Notes: generated from the sequence alone by a model not told the origin. Counted from the stretch's first letter, positions 24,401-36,100 are shown. The stretch is DNA of 64,000 nucleotides from Pteria penguin (GCA_035048485.1 CM068590.1:18340774-18404773), one strand, 5' to 3'. Numbers and translations are program-made.

Positions 24401-25172
24401 AGGGATAAAGTCAGCGTTTATCATAGACCGTAATGCAACTTTGCTGATTTATATTATGAACACAAGAGCTATATAAGTAAAAAAAAAACTACTGAAATTC
24501 ATTGAAGAATCTTACAAAAATTGACCTCCTTTTGGGCTTTTCTTCATTTAAGGATTATATCAACGCACAGTTTGCTACAATGGGATTTCGAAACACCATT
24601 TTCTTGGTGGAAAGCGATGATAAATCCCGAGACTAATTCCCCATCAAATATGGAACTGATTAACTCTTCGAGTCATGTGATCAATCCAATTATCGAGAAA
24701 GTTAACCATAAAGCCGTACAACACTAACATTGTAATTGTCATTGACATGTAACAAGCAGGGTGAAAAATTGTGGCTGCTATCAATGCGGAAGTTTCTGGA
24801 TTCGATTCCCATGTCCGGTCACAATTTTCACCCTGCCTGTTACAGACATTGATTGGACTCGGACGGTATATTGATGAACGTTCCTCCAAGTTGATTGGAA
24901 TGATGTCTGATTAAAATTATGACGTGTGTTTGATTTAGAGGGAACGATTATCAGCTCGCTGATGTGTTACACTTCGCAATTAAGTTGAACATAACGTCGT
25001 GCCCACTCATGATCATGGTAGGAGTCTAAAACAACTGAGGAAATTCGTGACAGAAAAAATGATTCGTATGGTTTGTCTTTCCATATTCTAAACTAATCAA
25101 ACATAGAAAGGGAGTATAACTTACAAGATCTCGAATTCTACATAACATGTGACAATTTAGTATTCGTTTCAT
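15179..25172 (-). CDS. MRPL50: Mitochondrial large-subunit ribosomal protein mL50
   Basis: Exons: 25125-25172, 21819-22030, 20267-20402, 15179-15472. Total 690 nt, 229 residues, all GT-AG and in frame. mL50 is a structural protein of the mitoribosome large subunit. The diagnostic stretch YSPPSDVEEVIRKI ... WKSITLDNRQIKFKLLTRCL ... DHFMPHMDL ... LPKNLHI follows the vertebrate pattern YTPPEDL ... RLKFNLLAHL ... GHVVP ... NLPPNLKI (recalled, not searched). The N-terminus MKRILNCHMLCRIRDL is basic and amphipathic, as expected for a mitochondrial presequence. It is longer than human mL50 (158 residues), with a basic internal insert and a 45-residue C-terminal extension. Convergent with the EFCAB5-like gene. 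Confidence 0.85.
15990..16160 (+). repeat. hAT-related block A, copy 1
   Basis: Matches 43930-44050 in the same orientation. Shared stretches include GCATTAAA(C/T)TT(C/T)GTAGGC, AAAACTTTCTC and TTCATGGGAA, then a TATGTGGAAGACCA/TATGGGTAGACCA variant. Confidence 0.65.
16230..17990. repeat. 146-bp tandem array with alternating unit types (292-bp period)
   Basis: About 12 units of about 146 bp, marked by GGGACCACGCCCCTTTGTGG near 16389, 16534, 16680, 16824, 16970, 17116, 17262, 17407, 17560, 17706 and 17850. Each holds the palindrome GAGACCATAATTAGGTCTC and a GC-rich hairpin. Type 1 units read CACCTATCCAACAAAATGAG and type 2 units ATCACATACCAAACATGATG; they alternate strictly through most of the array. 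A terminal GGACGTCCGGACGGCCGGAC stretch follows. The layout recalls bivalve Helitron-type elements with central repeats (inference). ORFs open on both strands here are artefacts. Confidence 0.9.
18080..18240 (+). repeat. Dispersed block B, copy 1
   Basis: Nearly identical to 46660-46845: AATTTTAGCGGG, AATTCCTATTTACATAAAGC, ATTTGGCTTTGTGACCAACA, then AACCTAAGCTTTTTAAAAAG. Confidence 0.75.
18732..19060 (+). repeat. hAT-related block C, copy 1
   Basis: Matches 44087-44400 in the same orientation: CATATTGGCGC, ACTACGATTTCTC, TCTTCCCCATATTTGGAAAA, then CACACAATAA. It lacks the transposase remnant seen in the other copy. Confidence 0.7.
20267..20402 (-). CDS. MRPL50: mL50 exon 3
   Basis: Residues 87-132: GFERTRAYSPPSDVEEV ... 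GPSEDWKSITLDNRQIKFK. Donor GTTAGT on the minus strand. Phase 2 at its 5' end joins CA|G (Gln) with exon 2. Confidence 0.85.
20644..20876. mobile_element. Mariner-type MITE with perfect 22-bp TIRs
   Basis: TIRs at 20644-20665 and 20855-20876 are perfect inverse repeats starting CAGTACAGTCC. A TA dinucleotide flanks each side. The CAGT start and TA target site are typical of Tc1/mariner. The interior repeats CCCACTG / CAGTGGG hairpins. Non-autonomous, 233 bp, in an mL50 intron. Confidence 0.85.
21408..21673 (-). mobile_element. SINE copy, minus strand, in mL50 intron
   Basis: Reverse-complement reads a tRNA-like head with GAGTTCGATTCCC (box B), the GATCCCTCACTGCTTCGGG centre and the GACGGCATCTG/CAGATGCCGTC 3' domain. 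Sense to mL50. Confidence 0.8.
21819..22030 (-). CDS. MRPL50: mL50 exon 2
   Basis: Residues 17-86: PLQKDGVRHMGFMDKFRSKK and a basic segment GLRKKKRVPFSKQINEDG. Acceptor TTGTCAG, donor GTAATG. Confidence 0.8.
22031..23889. other. mL50 intron 1, distal part
   Basis: AT-rich. Around 23690-23800 there is a weak match to the interior of the MITE at 56953-57119 (TGCAGGGATTTTCACTATGA). Otherwise nothing was recognised. Confidence 0.4.
23890..24303. mobile_element. MULE-like MITE family A, copy 2, with 9-bp TSD
   Basis: Ends CAATCTGATTAAAAC and GTTTTAATCAGACTG. Flanks GTTGACCTT (23881-23889) and GGTGACCTT (24304-24312) differ at one base. Internally it is the reverse complement of the copy at 12315-12701 (AACAAACACTGTTCAAAAAC pairs with GTTTTTGAAAAGTGTTTGTT). 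Confidence 0.75.
24748..24844. repeat. 25-bp inverted repeat around a tRNA-like segment
   Basis: TGTAACAAGCAGGGTGAAAA at the left and its inverse TTTTCACCCTGCCTGTTACA at the right enclose about 46 bp with GGATTCGATTCCC (box B-like). The right part resembles 27177-27225, so this is a fragment of a second SINE family with an inverted copy of its 3' segment. Confidence 0.6.
25125..25172 (-). CDS. MRPL50: mL50 exon 1, mitochondrial presequence
   Basis: A 48-nt coding exon, ATG at 25172-25170, donor GTAAGT. It encodes MKRILNCHMLCRIRDL and joins exon 2 in phase 0. It was chosen because it is the minus-strand ATG upstream of exon 2 that joins in frame through a strong donor and gives an Arg/Lys-rich, acid-poor leader. 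Confidence 0.65.
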
Positions 25173-26660
25173 TTTAGTGCATGTTGACATTGTAAAAGCA
25201 AACAGTCGTTTCGTCTTAAAATCTGTTCGACCGAAATTATTCCGCTCCCAGTTAATGCTAATACAGTAGACATTGATTTTCTAATTTTGTATTTGGACTT
25301 CTATTAATCAAAATCAATAAACTATTAGAAAAAAAATGTCTGGGACATTGCATTAAAAAAATCACAAAAAATGATATGCATAAATCTACTGACATTTATC
25401 ATCCCCGCGCAATAGCGTTGCAGGGGATACTGCAGTACTATTTAGTAACATTACCGTTCGTGTGTGGGGTGCGTACGTACATGCGTGCGTGCGTGTGTCT
25501 GTAACAAAACCTTGTAAACATTCTAGAAGTCACAGTTTTTGGCCATATTGGGTTTATACCTTACATGTACCTTTAGTATTCGGAGAGGAAGATCCCTGTG
25601 GATTTGGGGGGCAAAAGGTCAGAGGTTAAGGTCATTAGAGGTCATCAAAGAAAAACCTTGTAGATCTTGGATGGTCAAGTTCCGAGAGTTTCATTCCACC
25701 GGGTTAAAAATGGTTATAGGCCCTTAACACTAATAGAATGACCACGAGATCATCATATAGATTATAAGCCTTGTAATGGGTCGTTCTACAGCCTTATGTA
25801 TTTTTATAATTCGTTGCATTCGAATAACAGGGCAGTAGACTCAGCATGGCGGGCCTAAATTAAAAATTGTAGACCTTAGCTGTCACCGTCACAGGTGAGT
25901 GGGAAGATGGGCCTGTAAATCGCTTCATTGAGCACAACCGATTTTCTGTTCAACTGATTTTCTTTAATGCAGTTCCGCTGGTGCATTACAATATTTTGGT
26001 GGTGCATGTTAGTACAGTTTTTGTCATACATCTAAATCGAACGTTTTTATTTATAAGTCATTTTCGTGAATATAACATGCAGAACCATGTAACATACATA
26101 TTCGTACGCTTTCAGACTGGCAGAGCACGATTTATCATGTTGATGTCGCTATATTTTTATATCATTATGTGTTTTACAATACCTTACGTGTTTATATTTT
26201 TATGACCTCTCAATATACGATACCTGTTGACCCTTGTTCTTTACATGGAGGATTATTTATAAATTTTTAAATGTACGTCCTTTGATTGTTCTGCTGTTAC
26301 GGTGAGTGGGAAGGTGAGCCCGTAAACCGGTTAACCACACAATTTGCTTGGCTTTTGTCAAATTAAATGACCGTCCTAAGTCGGTATCGTAATTGCACTA
26401 CAATCAAATATTTTTGTAATGTGTTATATGTGCTAGTATATCATTTACATTCATGTACTGTATAGCTCCATGGTGACTTCTGCCACATAACTGAGCCAGT
26501 AACTCCTCTTTTTTCTTTCAGAAACATTTTAGTGATTTGAAACATGTTTAAATTACCAGAATTATGTAAATTTCATTTGACCTTTGACCTTTATAACCTC
26601 ACATATCCTGATTTTGTGGTTAATTTATTTTCTTGAATGACTCCGTTATACATGCATACA
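25173..26660. other. Upstream region of mL50 and dispersed repeats
   Basis: Begins with the mL50 promoter region, where no TATA box is evident. About 25385-25740 resembles the molluscan dispersed repeats with GTGCGTACGTACATGCGTGC and an AGGTCAGAGGTTAAGGTCAT stretch. Similar AGTGGGAAG-containing segments occur near 25890 and 26300. No gene recognised. Confidence 0.4.
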
Positions 26661-26663
26661 TCT

Positions 26664-26945
26664 TGGCGTCAAAGCCTGTGTGATTCAATGAATGAGATGC
26701 CCGGCTCGTGACCTTAAGGTCCCGGGTTCGACTACCGCCGTGGCATACCGGTGTTCTGACTTTCGGATGGGGCAGTAAAAACCAAGGTCCTGATTCAAGG
26801 TACGCTTAGCATGTCAAAGATCCCTCACTGCTTCGGGTGGGTCCGTTACAAAGGTATAAATTTCTATGTAATGCACCAGGCAGATGTCATCACCACATAT
26901 AAGTGAAATAATCGTGGAGTGATGTAAAACAATAATCAGTTAATC
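26664..26945 (+). mobile_element. SINE copy, intergenic
   Basis: Head with GGTCCCGGGTTCGACTACC (box B), CTTTCGGATGGGGCAGTAAA, GATCCCTCACTGCTTCGGG, CATATAAGTGAAATAATCGT and a TAAAACAATAATCA tail. Confidence 0.8.
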
Positions 26946-27126
26946 CTTTTGATGTTGAGACAGTCAAAAATAACTAAGTCTCTCCCATTTTGTTTTGTTT
27001 GTTTGTTTGTTTGTTTTTTTGGTGTTTTTTTTTTTTTTTTGGAGGGGGGATTCAATACTTCTTGTTTGATGTATGTCGTACAATGGAGTTTCCAATGTAA
27101 CAAATCACTTGTGACGGACAGGTATC

Positions 27127-27225
27127 GGCCCGGATAGCTCTATGGTTAGAGCGTCCGCCTTCCTAGCGGAAGGTTCTGGGTTCAATTCCCGGGTCCGACC
27201 ACAATTTTTCACCCTGCTTGTTGCA
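27127..27225 (+). mobile_element. tRNA-like head of a second SINE family
   Basis: Cloverleaf-like: D-arm GCTC...GAGC, anticodon stem TCCGC/GCGGA with loop CTTCCTA, T-arm CTGGG TTCAATT CCCGG, box B GGTTCAATTCC. The acceptor stem pairs poorly (at least three mismatches), so a working tRNA is unlikely. The shared downstream CACAATTTTTCACCCTGC also occurs at 24820, marking a SINE family. Confidence 0.6.
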
Positions 27226-27419
27226 TATACTATCTCCAGGAGGGGGTTAGTACTATGCTCCACTGGGATTATCGTGGGGTATGGTGTGATGTTCACCTTG
27301 TATAAAAATGTAAAAAGAAGCAAGAAAAACTTTTTTGTATTGTAAGGAAAACTTGCTACAATTTAGTTTCGAGAAATAGGCGAAGTGAACCAATGTTTAG
27401 TGTATTTACTTAAGCTATG

Positions 27420-27696
27420 GTTGATTGATTGATTGATTTTTGTTTAACGTCACACCACGGATATTTCACGTATATGGTGACGGCATGTGCCTGATGCGGG
27501 GTACACAAATTTTGACCTATGCAACGGGCCCACCCGAAGTAGTGAGGGATCTTTAACGTGCCATGCACACCACGACACGAGGCCTCGGTTTTTACTGTCT
27601 CGTCCGAAAGACAGGACACCGGCATATTAGAGCGGGATTCAAACCCCGGCATCCGGATCAGGAGTCCAGCGCGATACCACTAGGCGACGCCGGCTT
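27420..27696 (-). mobile_element. Youngest SINE copy, perfect 11-bp TSD
   Basis: CTTAAGCTATG occurs at 27409-27419 and 27697-27707. Reverse-complement gives a tRNA-like head (box A TCGCCTAGTGG), the GATCCCTCACTACTTCGGG centre, CCGTCACCATATACGTGAAA and an (AATC)n tail. Low divergence from the copy at 6110 suggests recent activity. Confidence 0.9.
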
Positions 27697-27739
27697 CTTA
27701 AGCTATGAACATTTAACTCTGAAATCCAACAAAAAGTCT

Positions 27740-28400
27740 AAAACGTCACTATGACCATGACCTTGGAGATACGAACTTGGGTCAAAGTCATGACACACCC
27801 ATGTCTAATGTGTACCAATCGTGTGAACTATGGACTTAGTCAGTTTGGCAAAAATACAAATATCATTGAGCACACAATTCCAGTCAATATTAGGTCGCCC
27901 CATAATCGTGATATCGGAGATGTCCTTGGATCAAGGTCATACGACATATCCTTCTCCAATGTAGTTCGGCGACCCCAAGTGAAAATCACAGCTCAGAGAT
28001 CATTTTGTTATGTAAATGACCAGTGCACTTCATCATTTTAACCAAAAATCAGTTGGTGTCATTGTAATCGCATGCAGTTTCTGTGATATATGATGTCTCT
28101 AAGTAAATCAAGAAATGAGTTGCTGAGACCACAAGTGAAAATTATAGCTCAGACATCATTTTGCTATATAAAGGTCAAGATCACTTGACCTTTAAATTTT
28201 TGACCTAAAAATTGAAAGTTCATCTTCAATCAATTCTCCCAGTGACAGCTTTTGTGGTGTTCAGTGAATCCGTTAGAAAAAGGTATTCAATAATAAACTC
28301 AAGAAGCCATCAATCCATATGTGTATGGACCGAATTTAAGGGGTGGGGAAAAGGGGTGGGGGTTCTAAAATCAAGCCTTACTAAACATATCTTTTTATAG
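27740..28400. repeat. Dispersed GACCTTGG-type repeat fragments
   Basis: Two related segments (about 27740-28060 and 28085-28290) share AAGTGAAAAT(C/T)A(C/T)AGCTCAGA and CATTTTG(C/T)TAT. Related GACCTTGGGTCAAGGTC(A/G)TGAC sequence occurs at 49300. No ORF supported. Confidence 0.45.
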
Positions 28401-28606
28401 GTTTTAGTGAATTTTATCCATTATCCATCTATTTCTTCTCATTTCCAAATAATATCTGAGAATGAAGTTTAATATCTATCTCTAAATCATTCAATACATA
28501 TTTAAACACAAGTCAACCCAACAATAGAACTCAATTGCATGTTACACTGCTTATATTTCCTTGTCTTAATAGATAAACAAAAGACAAAGATATTGAGAAA
28601 GGAATG

Positions 28607-31600
28607 TTTATTTCTAAATAAGCTGTCAGAATGATACATTAGAAGTGACTGAATAAGACAACAAAAGCATAAAAATATTCATATCAATAAGATATCTGTG
28701 ACACTGTGACATATATAATACATGATGAAGTGAATGACACATTCAACAAAAATATAACCTATGTCAATGCATATAACATATATAAAATCTATGACGGACA
28801 AACATGCTTTTCAACAGCGGTACCTTAATTTACTGCTGTATGCATACTGCATCAAAATATCAAAAATTATATGACCTTATTACCCTTGTTTAGACGAGAT
28901 TCGTGTATTAAATATCAATGGTATAATTATCTTGGTAGACTCGTATCTTGTTGATAAATAATCAAAAGTACCCTTTTTCAACCATAAAAATCACATCTAC
29001 TTCATTTCAGAATGTTCATATGGAACACAAAATCATAGTCATATGGAGAACCAAATCTTTGGGATTTCCATTTATCTGAGTTTTTTAAAAAAAATCTATA
29101 ATTTCTTTATACGAACGTAATTACAATATTGTTGACTCAAAGTTAGTGATTTAACAAACAATGATTTAATAAGCACTTAAGCTGTTTGTTATTATGGTAT
29201 TTTACGGTAAAGTTAAAAAAAAGGCACTGTAATGAATTTCATGATAAATTCCCTGCCTCTAGCTGTATATCAAAATACTAAGGAATGACATGTAATAACT
29301 TAATGGTTTAGAAAATGATGAAATGCAATTGGATTTCATAAAAGCATATGAAATGGATGGCATCATCATTATTTATATACATAAATTTTAACTAAATTTG
29401 TTTCAGTCCTAGAAAACACTTGAAGTGTACATGAATTTTTAATTACTAAGATACCACAAATTGTCTTTTTTATTTCTTGATAAATGGGTGTAATACTTTG
29501 AAAACATCTCTAGCTGTATTCCATGCTCAGGAAATTTGTATCTTAGCCAAAAGCGACATAATGCCATCTCAAAAATTATTTACAACCATTGAGTTTTTCT
29601 TTGAAATCATTTACATAAATTTCACTACAAGTATTTTATTTATACTAGCATCCAAACATTTGATATGGATGGAAATGAAAAATTACTGTGGCTAATCACT
29701 GTATCAAAGAAAGCTAATATCCATTTACGGCTTCAATAAAGAAAATGGTGAAACAATCTATAAACCAGAAATAGACCTCCGGACATTAACTACAGTGATG
29801 TAACATTGCAGAGAAAATTGATTAAAGTTTCTTCCAAATGTAACATGTCATTGTATAATTTCATGTCATTCTGATGTATTTGGGGGGAGTTTTGGTCATT
29901 TTGACGTCCAATGTTACAGCTCTGCACTAAATGAGTAAATCTCAAATTCATTGGTTAGTAATGAATATATGTAAATACAATAATCCAAATACCAACCCAA
30001 AGTTATTAGAACAATGAGTTATTGTTATGATCTTTGACTTTTCTAGAGTGTAAATTCTGGATAGATATTCTAATTCTAAAATATTCTTGATTGCAAAAAA
30101 TAATGATCATATGGGTTACGATGAAATAAAATCACATTTGTATGAATGAAAAATTGAATGTAGAAGTATCGATGATAAAAATAAACATCTAGTATAAAAC
30201 TATTTTGATCAATCTGGTTTAACCAGTATTAATGTATATATATAAAACTATTTACATTTGTACAAATTTACAAAAATTGCTCCTTGAAGCTTATTTGTGA
30301 TTCACAATGCATGTTGGTATGCAAATATATGGTACTCAAATCACAACAATTTATATTAAGAGTAAATATATTTTCTTTTTACAAATTTGTGTTTTTTTTT
30401 TTGGGGGGGGGGGGGGGGGAAGAAGACTTTGTTACATATGTTCATGTACGAAAACTTAGAAAATTAATTCCTATTAACTGCACCTCAGTAATGCTATATA
30501 GATATTAAACATTTTTGTCGCACCACACGAGCACAACAGCTTCGAGATGAAATCACAAATATGCAAACAGGAGTCTTGACCAGAATGTGTTGTAAATAGC
30601 ACTTAAAAACTTCTGGTAACTTATACACATCCATGTATATATAAAATCATAAATTTATCATTTTTACCATTAATATCAGTATTCTATAAATTGGAATGAT
30701 TTTTCATTAAGGAATCAAAAATAAATTTTCTTAATCTCATCAAGAAATGTTCATACAATAGACATCACATTTATAGAGGCTGCCTTTTATTTCAAATCTC
30801 ATATCTCAAAATGATTCCCACCAAGAATTCTGATACATAATGACAGACATGGAAACTCTGTTTGGCTCTACCATAGAACATTTAGTTTGAGACCCGTCAA
30901 ACTTTATTTGATGACACTGACCTATTATGAAAATTTTAAAATGGGCAAAACTTTCTTTTCAAATTTGTTTTGTTTTTAAATTAGTACACAAAACTGCATA
31001 ATGATTTCATTAAATTTATAAAATATTGTAGAAATACATAAAATAATTTTATGAAAAGTAGTTTAAAATTTGATTTGACAAAACATATTTTTAATTGTGC
31101 AATAATTGCAATTTGAGATAACTTCATCAGAAATCCTTTTTTCATTTTTAAACAGATATTCATTGATTCATTGATGTAAGTATCAAAAAGATATGTTTTC
31201 AAATAAGGAATGTAATTAATTGGTCTGTCCAAAAGGAAAATGTTTCTCATCGGTCTCATAAATCATGTTCCATGGAATTATCACAATTTACGGCATACTG
31301 AAGTCATAAAACAGAAAGATATACTCTATTGATACATATAAAATATAAAGAATATTTAATTAGTACACGTATATATGGAAATCTCATCTTATAAATTAAA
31401 AATGTATGCAAGTGACCACTGTGAATATGAAATATAAGCATGCAGTATTTATCAATTGCTTAAAGCAATAAAAGATGCAATCTCATACTAAAATAAATAT
31501 TCTACCCTTAAATGCCTTGATAGGTTATGGAAACTCAAACGCTACAAGTGAGTATGAACAAACTTTCACTCTCTAGTAATACAGAAGTTGAAGAATAAAG

Positions 31601-32924
31601 AAAACCTGTTTAATAGCTAAATTTAGATAATTATCACACCTGCTATATCTAAAAATAAATCTAATCAATGACACACCTTGGAATACTTTACTTAAGATGT
31701 CAACCATATCTGAGAACAGAATGGTTTCAATACTGACGGTAGTTTGTTAGTGAAAAGAAAAACTCAGGGCAAAAAGACAGAGATCATTTCATAAGGGTAT
31801 AACGATTAGCTGAATTATAATTTTTCATAATGTTTGACCCATGGTTTTGTTTACAATAAGCAGTTAGATTGGTATCTTTCCACCCCTATTAACTAGTAAA
31901 AGTGTGCAAATTTGATTTCGTATTTAACAATTTAATTCATGAACCCTGTGAAACTTATCATGCTATAATGATGGCATATCTTTCACCCCTAACATTTAAA
32001 ATGTATACCCCAATAGAAAAGATTGACCAAGACCATGAACAAGAAACGCCGCATCATTCAAATGTTTACTCTTGGCCATTTTGACCGATTAAATAAAGCC
32101 TCAAAATGATACATTAAGGCTCTATTTAGATGTCCATTATTATTAATGCTATGAAATTTATGAGATATAATGCATAAGAATGTTTTGATAATATCATTTC
32201 AAGAATTAAGTAGGTAAAACATATATTAAAAGTCTAAATGTATTTACTGAGAAGTGTTTGTGTCAGAAGAATTTTTGCCCTGTGTTAGTACAGCGAAATA
32301 GATATACCTAACAGTAAGTAAATGGGAATGAGACATGCACTATAGTTATGATGGTGTGATAATAAAAATCATAATTAAACTATAAGAGCGATAACAAGAA
32401 CAAATGCCTCACTTCTTATGTCAGAAATAAATAGGAAAACATATACTCGAAATGAACATTCAGTTAATAGATACATGTGGGTGTTAAAATCGTTCGTGAA
32501 AATTGTTAATATATTTATGAAACAGTGGAATGAAGATCTGTCAATAATAACCTACAGCATAAAAATTACTCATGTAGGAACTCTTTTTTAGGTCACATGG
32601 GGATTTTTATCTACAGTTCTACAAAATCAGACTGCTGTGTAATTTATGGCACTTGTGTATTGAAGGATTTATAGATCAAGGATTCATCGTATTTCTACAA
32701 AAACTCTAAAATCTAATCCTCCAAAAGTGCACGGATGTTGAAATATCACATTATACACCCGACACATGGATTATGGATGTCGGCATAAAGATATGTCAAG
32801 CATTAAGTCCGAAGCAAAACTGACTCACTTAACATCATTAACGGAAAGTTTGTAATCGATAATGAACGGAGTTGTCTTTCCATTGACACCAATATCTTTC
32901 TCATCATAGTTGATTTATGAGACA
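28607..32924 (-). other. Repeat-poor region, possible long 3' UTR of the cadherin gene
   Basis: No SINE, MITE or ORF was recognised over 4.3 kb directly after the cadherin stop, unlike the surrounding introns. Candidate minus-strand AATAAA signals lie at 30786-30791 and 28607-28612. A T11G17 tract lies at 30392-30419. A long 3' UTR is inference. Confidence 0.35.
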
Positions 32925-33178
32925 TTAGTCGGAATCTGCATAGTTATTGTACATATCTGCCAGTTTGGCAAACTTGGGTCCCCACTCGTTAAGGTAGTCA
33001 TAGTCCTGATCTCCGTCCGAGGTGGTGGTATTGAGAGAACTAAGGGACCCTGCATCGCTCCCACCTCCTTCATAGTCAAACTCTCTGGTGGTATCATATG
33101 GTGGTGCATCTGGATCCTCATCAGCATCTCCAAGTCGATCATCAATGAAGTCACCAATGTGGCCACCTGGTGGTCCAG
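32925..33178 (-). CDS. Cadherin last exon, beta-catenin-binding domain
   Basis: Residues 2071-2154: [18 protein letters not shown], then [19 protein letters not shown] and [17 protein letters not shown] at 32927-32925. This is the diagnostic tail of classical cadherins. Confidence 0.96.
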
Positions 33179-36100
33179 CTGAAAAAAATTATGCACTCAC
33201 ATCATTAAAACCTACTAATATAATAAACTCAGCACACATCAATAAAACCTAATTCTACAGTTATTACCGTATAAACTTAGTTATGTGCTACGTGTATATT
33301 ATACAGGTACTTGAACAAAATTCAGGAAAGGAATGGGAGGGTTCCCTATGCTTTACTGAAGTGCCTGTAACTGAATAACTGACAAGTCAAAATGAATATT
33401 TCAAACAGTTAATATGTTTTCTAAAATACCTAAAATTGCATATCTTACGCATGCATTTTATTTCTGCAGAATATTACACACAAACTTTAAAACATGTTAT
33501 AAAAATATCTGGAAGCAAAAAGGAAGTCAGTATATCGTATGATTTTAAAAATCTTACATTTAAGAGGTCTTTCTTTTGTAGCCATCAACTCTGGATTGTC
33601 CATCCTGGACATAATGTCTGCTGGTTTTCGCAGTCTATTTATATCATAACCCTCGTGATCGTCTTCTCCTGCACCCTCCTCGTCATAATCCACAATGTTC
33701 TCTCTGATGTCGTAATCTTCTTTCTCCAAATCCAGGAATTTGCTGTCGTCTCCATCGTTACCTATGCGCCTCCTGCACATGATGTAACAGATCACCGCTG
33801 CTATGACTAAGACTGAAATAGTGAACATTAATCATAAATCCATATCGCACACTGTAAGTACTTTCGTATACACGAAGTTTCATTGTTTTCACTGAATAGC
33901 ACTTTATTATTTCACCTATACGGTAATGCCTTGCAGTATAGATATTGGTGGAGGAAATGGAATACCCAGATAACCTAATGACCTCCAGTAGGCACTGGTA
34001 AAGACATTTACACTCGTTAAGTTTTCTTTTGTTATTGTTTTATGCCATGCTAAGGCCATAATAAAAATATTGCTAGATTCTTATCCAACTTTTCAAACAA
34101 TTTGGGGCGTGGGGGCGAAATTTATTTATTTTATTTTTCATTTTTCTCCAAAATGGAATTGGACATGGAATATGACTAAACTGACCTGGCAAACACTAAA
34201 TAATAACATTGTTAAGCTTTCATAGTTTTATCTGACTTCCTGACTTATGTAGTAGTGGAACCTGTCGTGCTCTTGGCTTCATAATTTGTCGAAGCAGACC
34301 CACTCACAGCAGTCAGGAATCAATAAGATGCAAATCATGTATAATGTGACATGGGGCCTTGGTTGATAATGTCTCGGCTGAAGGACACATAGGGAGGAAG
34401 AAGATGATAAATCATCGTAGTAAAATCAGAACCGACAATGGGAATCAAACCTGAGTCCAATGTGATACCACTGGACCAAGCGACCATCTATAAGTCAGGA
34501 CAAAATGCTGCTCTAGCTTGGACCATTGGCTTCTTAATAAATCAGTTTTTCGGAAGCATAGAAAAGATCTCTTTCCCAATGCACTTACATACTAACTATC
34601 TTAAGTTTAAATACTCAAGAAATTCTTCTAAAATGAAAATCAAAAATCATCTGGAAAGTAATTACATGAAATTTCTGGTTACAAAAAATTACAAACAAAA
34701 TACTTCTATGAGCTAAACTGAATAGCTGCATATAAATTCCTCAGACACTCTCAGTGGAGAAAAATATCTATTACAATGACATGACAGCAAGAATTCTTGA
34801 ATGAAGCAAAACTCAAAGTTGGTTTCATATCGGATTCGAATTTTTAAATATTGCATAAATCTGAAATTCAACCAAATGTTAACAGACATACAGAAATCTC
34901 CCATTAGTTGCTGTAGAATCTAGCCCAAAACGGGAATGATTTTACATGTCTTTGACCGAGTAAAATACTCACCAACTATAATGGACACCACAATAACTGG
35001 CACCAACCATCCACTGCCATCCTCCGGTTCAACTGGTTTTCGTTCTGCTATGTTACAGATAGTACCTGTCATTCCAACAGGACACTGACACTTGAAGCCA
35101 TTTACGTTGTTGATGTCATTGATACAGGTGGACAGATGATGGCAGGGGGACTGACTACAGTAATCAATGGGCTGGCACGAGCCTTGTACATCATATGTAT
35201 GAACAGGGCATCTACAAAGATCAGAAATGTATGTGTTATATATACATATATTTTATTATAGTCCCACAGATTTCTGTGACCTCCTCAAAAACAAACATTT
35301 CAATTATTTAAAAACCAGGGTGCTCAGGTGTGAAGTATTGATGTGTATATATATTAAAACCGTATCTTGTACAACCTGACACCCTCTGTCATGGTAGAAC
35401 ATTTTGTTGATATGAAAATGAACCACTGTGGTACTATTGGGTCTTTTCGTCATGAGTTATTTCCCATTTGAGCAGGTATCTGACGTCAACCCTTGTGACA
35501 TCACTTCCCGTAATTTTACGCCAGTTGCCATAGAAATGGTTGACGTCATAATGGTTTGACGTCAGATACCTGCTCAAATGGGAAATAACTCTGTATAACG
35601 AAAAGACTCAATACAATTGTAAAGCAAATGGGAAATAACTCTGTATAACGAAAAGACTCAATACAATTGTAAAACAAATTTATAAAACATTATTTGTCCT
35701 ATACAATCAGATATAGTTTTCATTAAGTCATTAAAAACACAAACAAAAATTTGACGTTGTAGGTTTAACCCCTAAATCTTCTTTGCCATACCTTGGATTT
35801 ACACAAGAAAGATCTGGCTGAAATACAGCTTTACTTCTTAAGGAAAACTAGTATTTCCTTCCTGCCAAGTCTAATCAAAATCCTTTCATTTGCCAGATGC
35901 TTTACCGATGCATTACAACTGACACTCAAGCTTTAAACTGAGTAAAGAAGTCTAGCTAAAATTTCATGGTTTACAGTATTTATGGTTCTTGTAACAATAA
36001 TATGGTAACTGTTATGTTAAAACAATATTCTATAATTTTGTATTTTTTTAAAAGCAAAACTGCAAAAGATGTATCAAATAAATTTATACTAGCATCAGTT

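Noticed and set aside
24521..24727. 68-codon plus-strand ORF
   Set aside because: Lies in an mL50 intron beside a SINE fragment, with no domain and no coding support.
25981..26205. 74-codon hydrophobic ORF
   Set aside because: AT-rich composition alone explains it; no splice partner, homologous motif or regulatory signal.
27127..27202. Functional tRNA gene (anticodon TCC by position)
   Set aside because: The D, anticodon and T arms fold, but the acceptor stem has at least three mismatches. The downstream sequence is shared with another repeat copy, so it is a SINE head.
33487..33828. Single-exon reading of the cadherin tail ORF, including [16 protein letters not shown]
   Set aside because: The part after ERPLK lies beyond a GTAAGA donor. 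The spliced form continues into the beta-catenin-binding exon.
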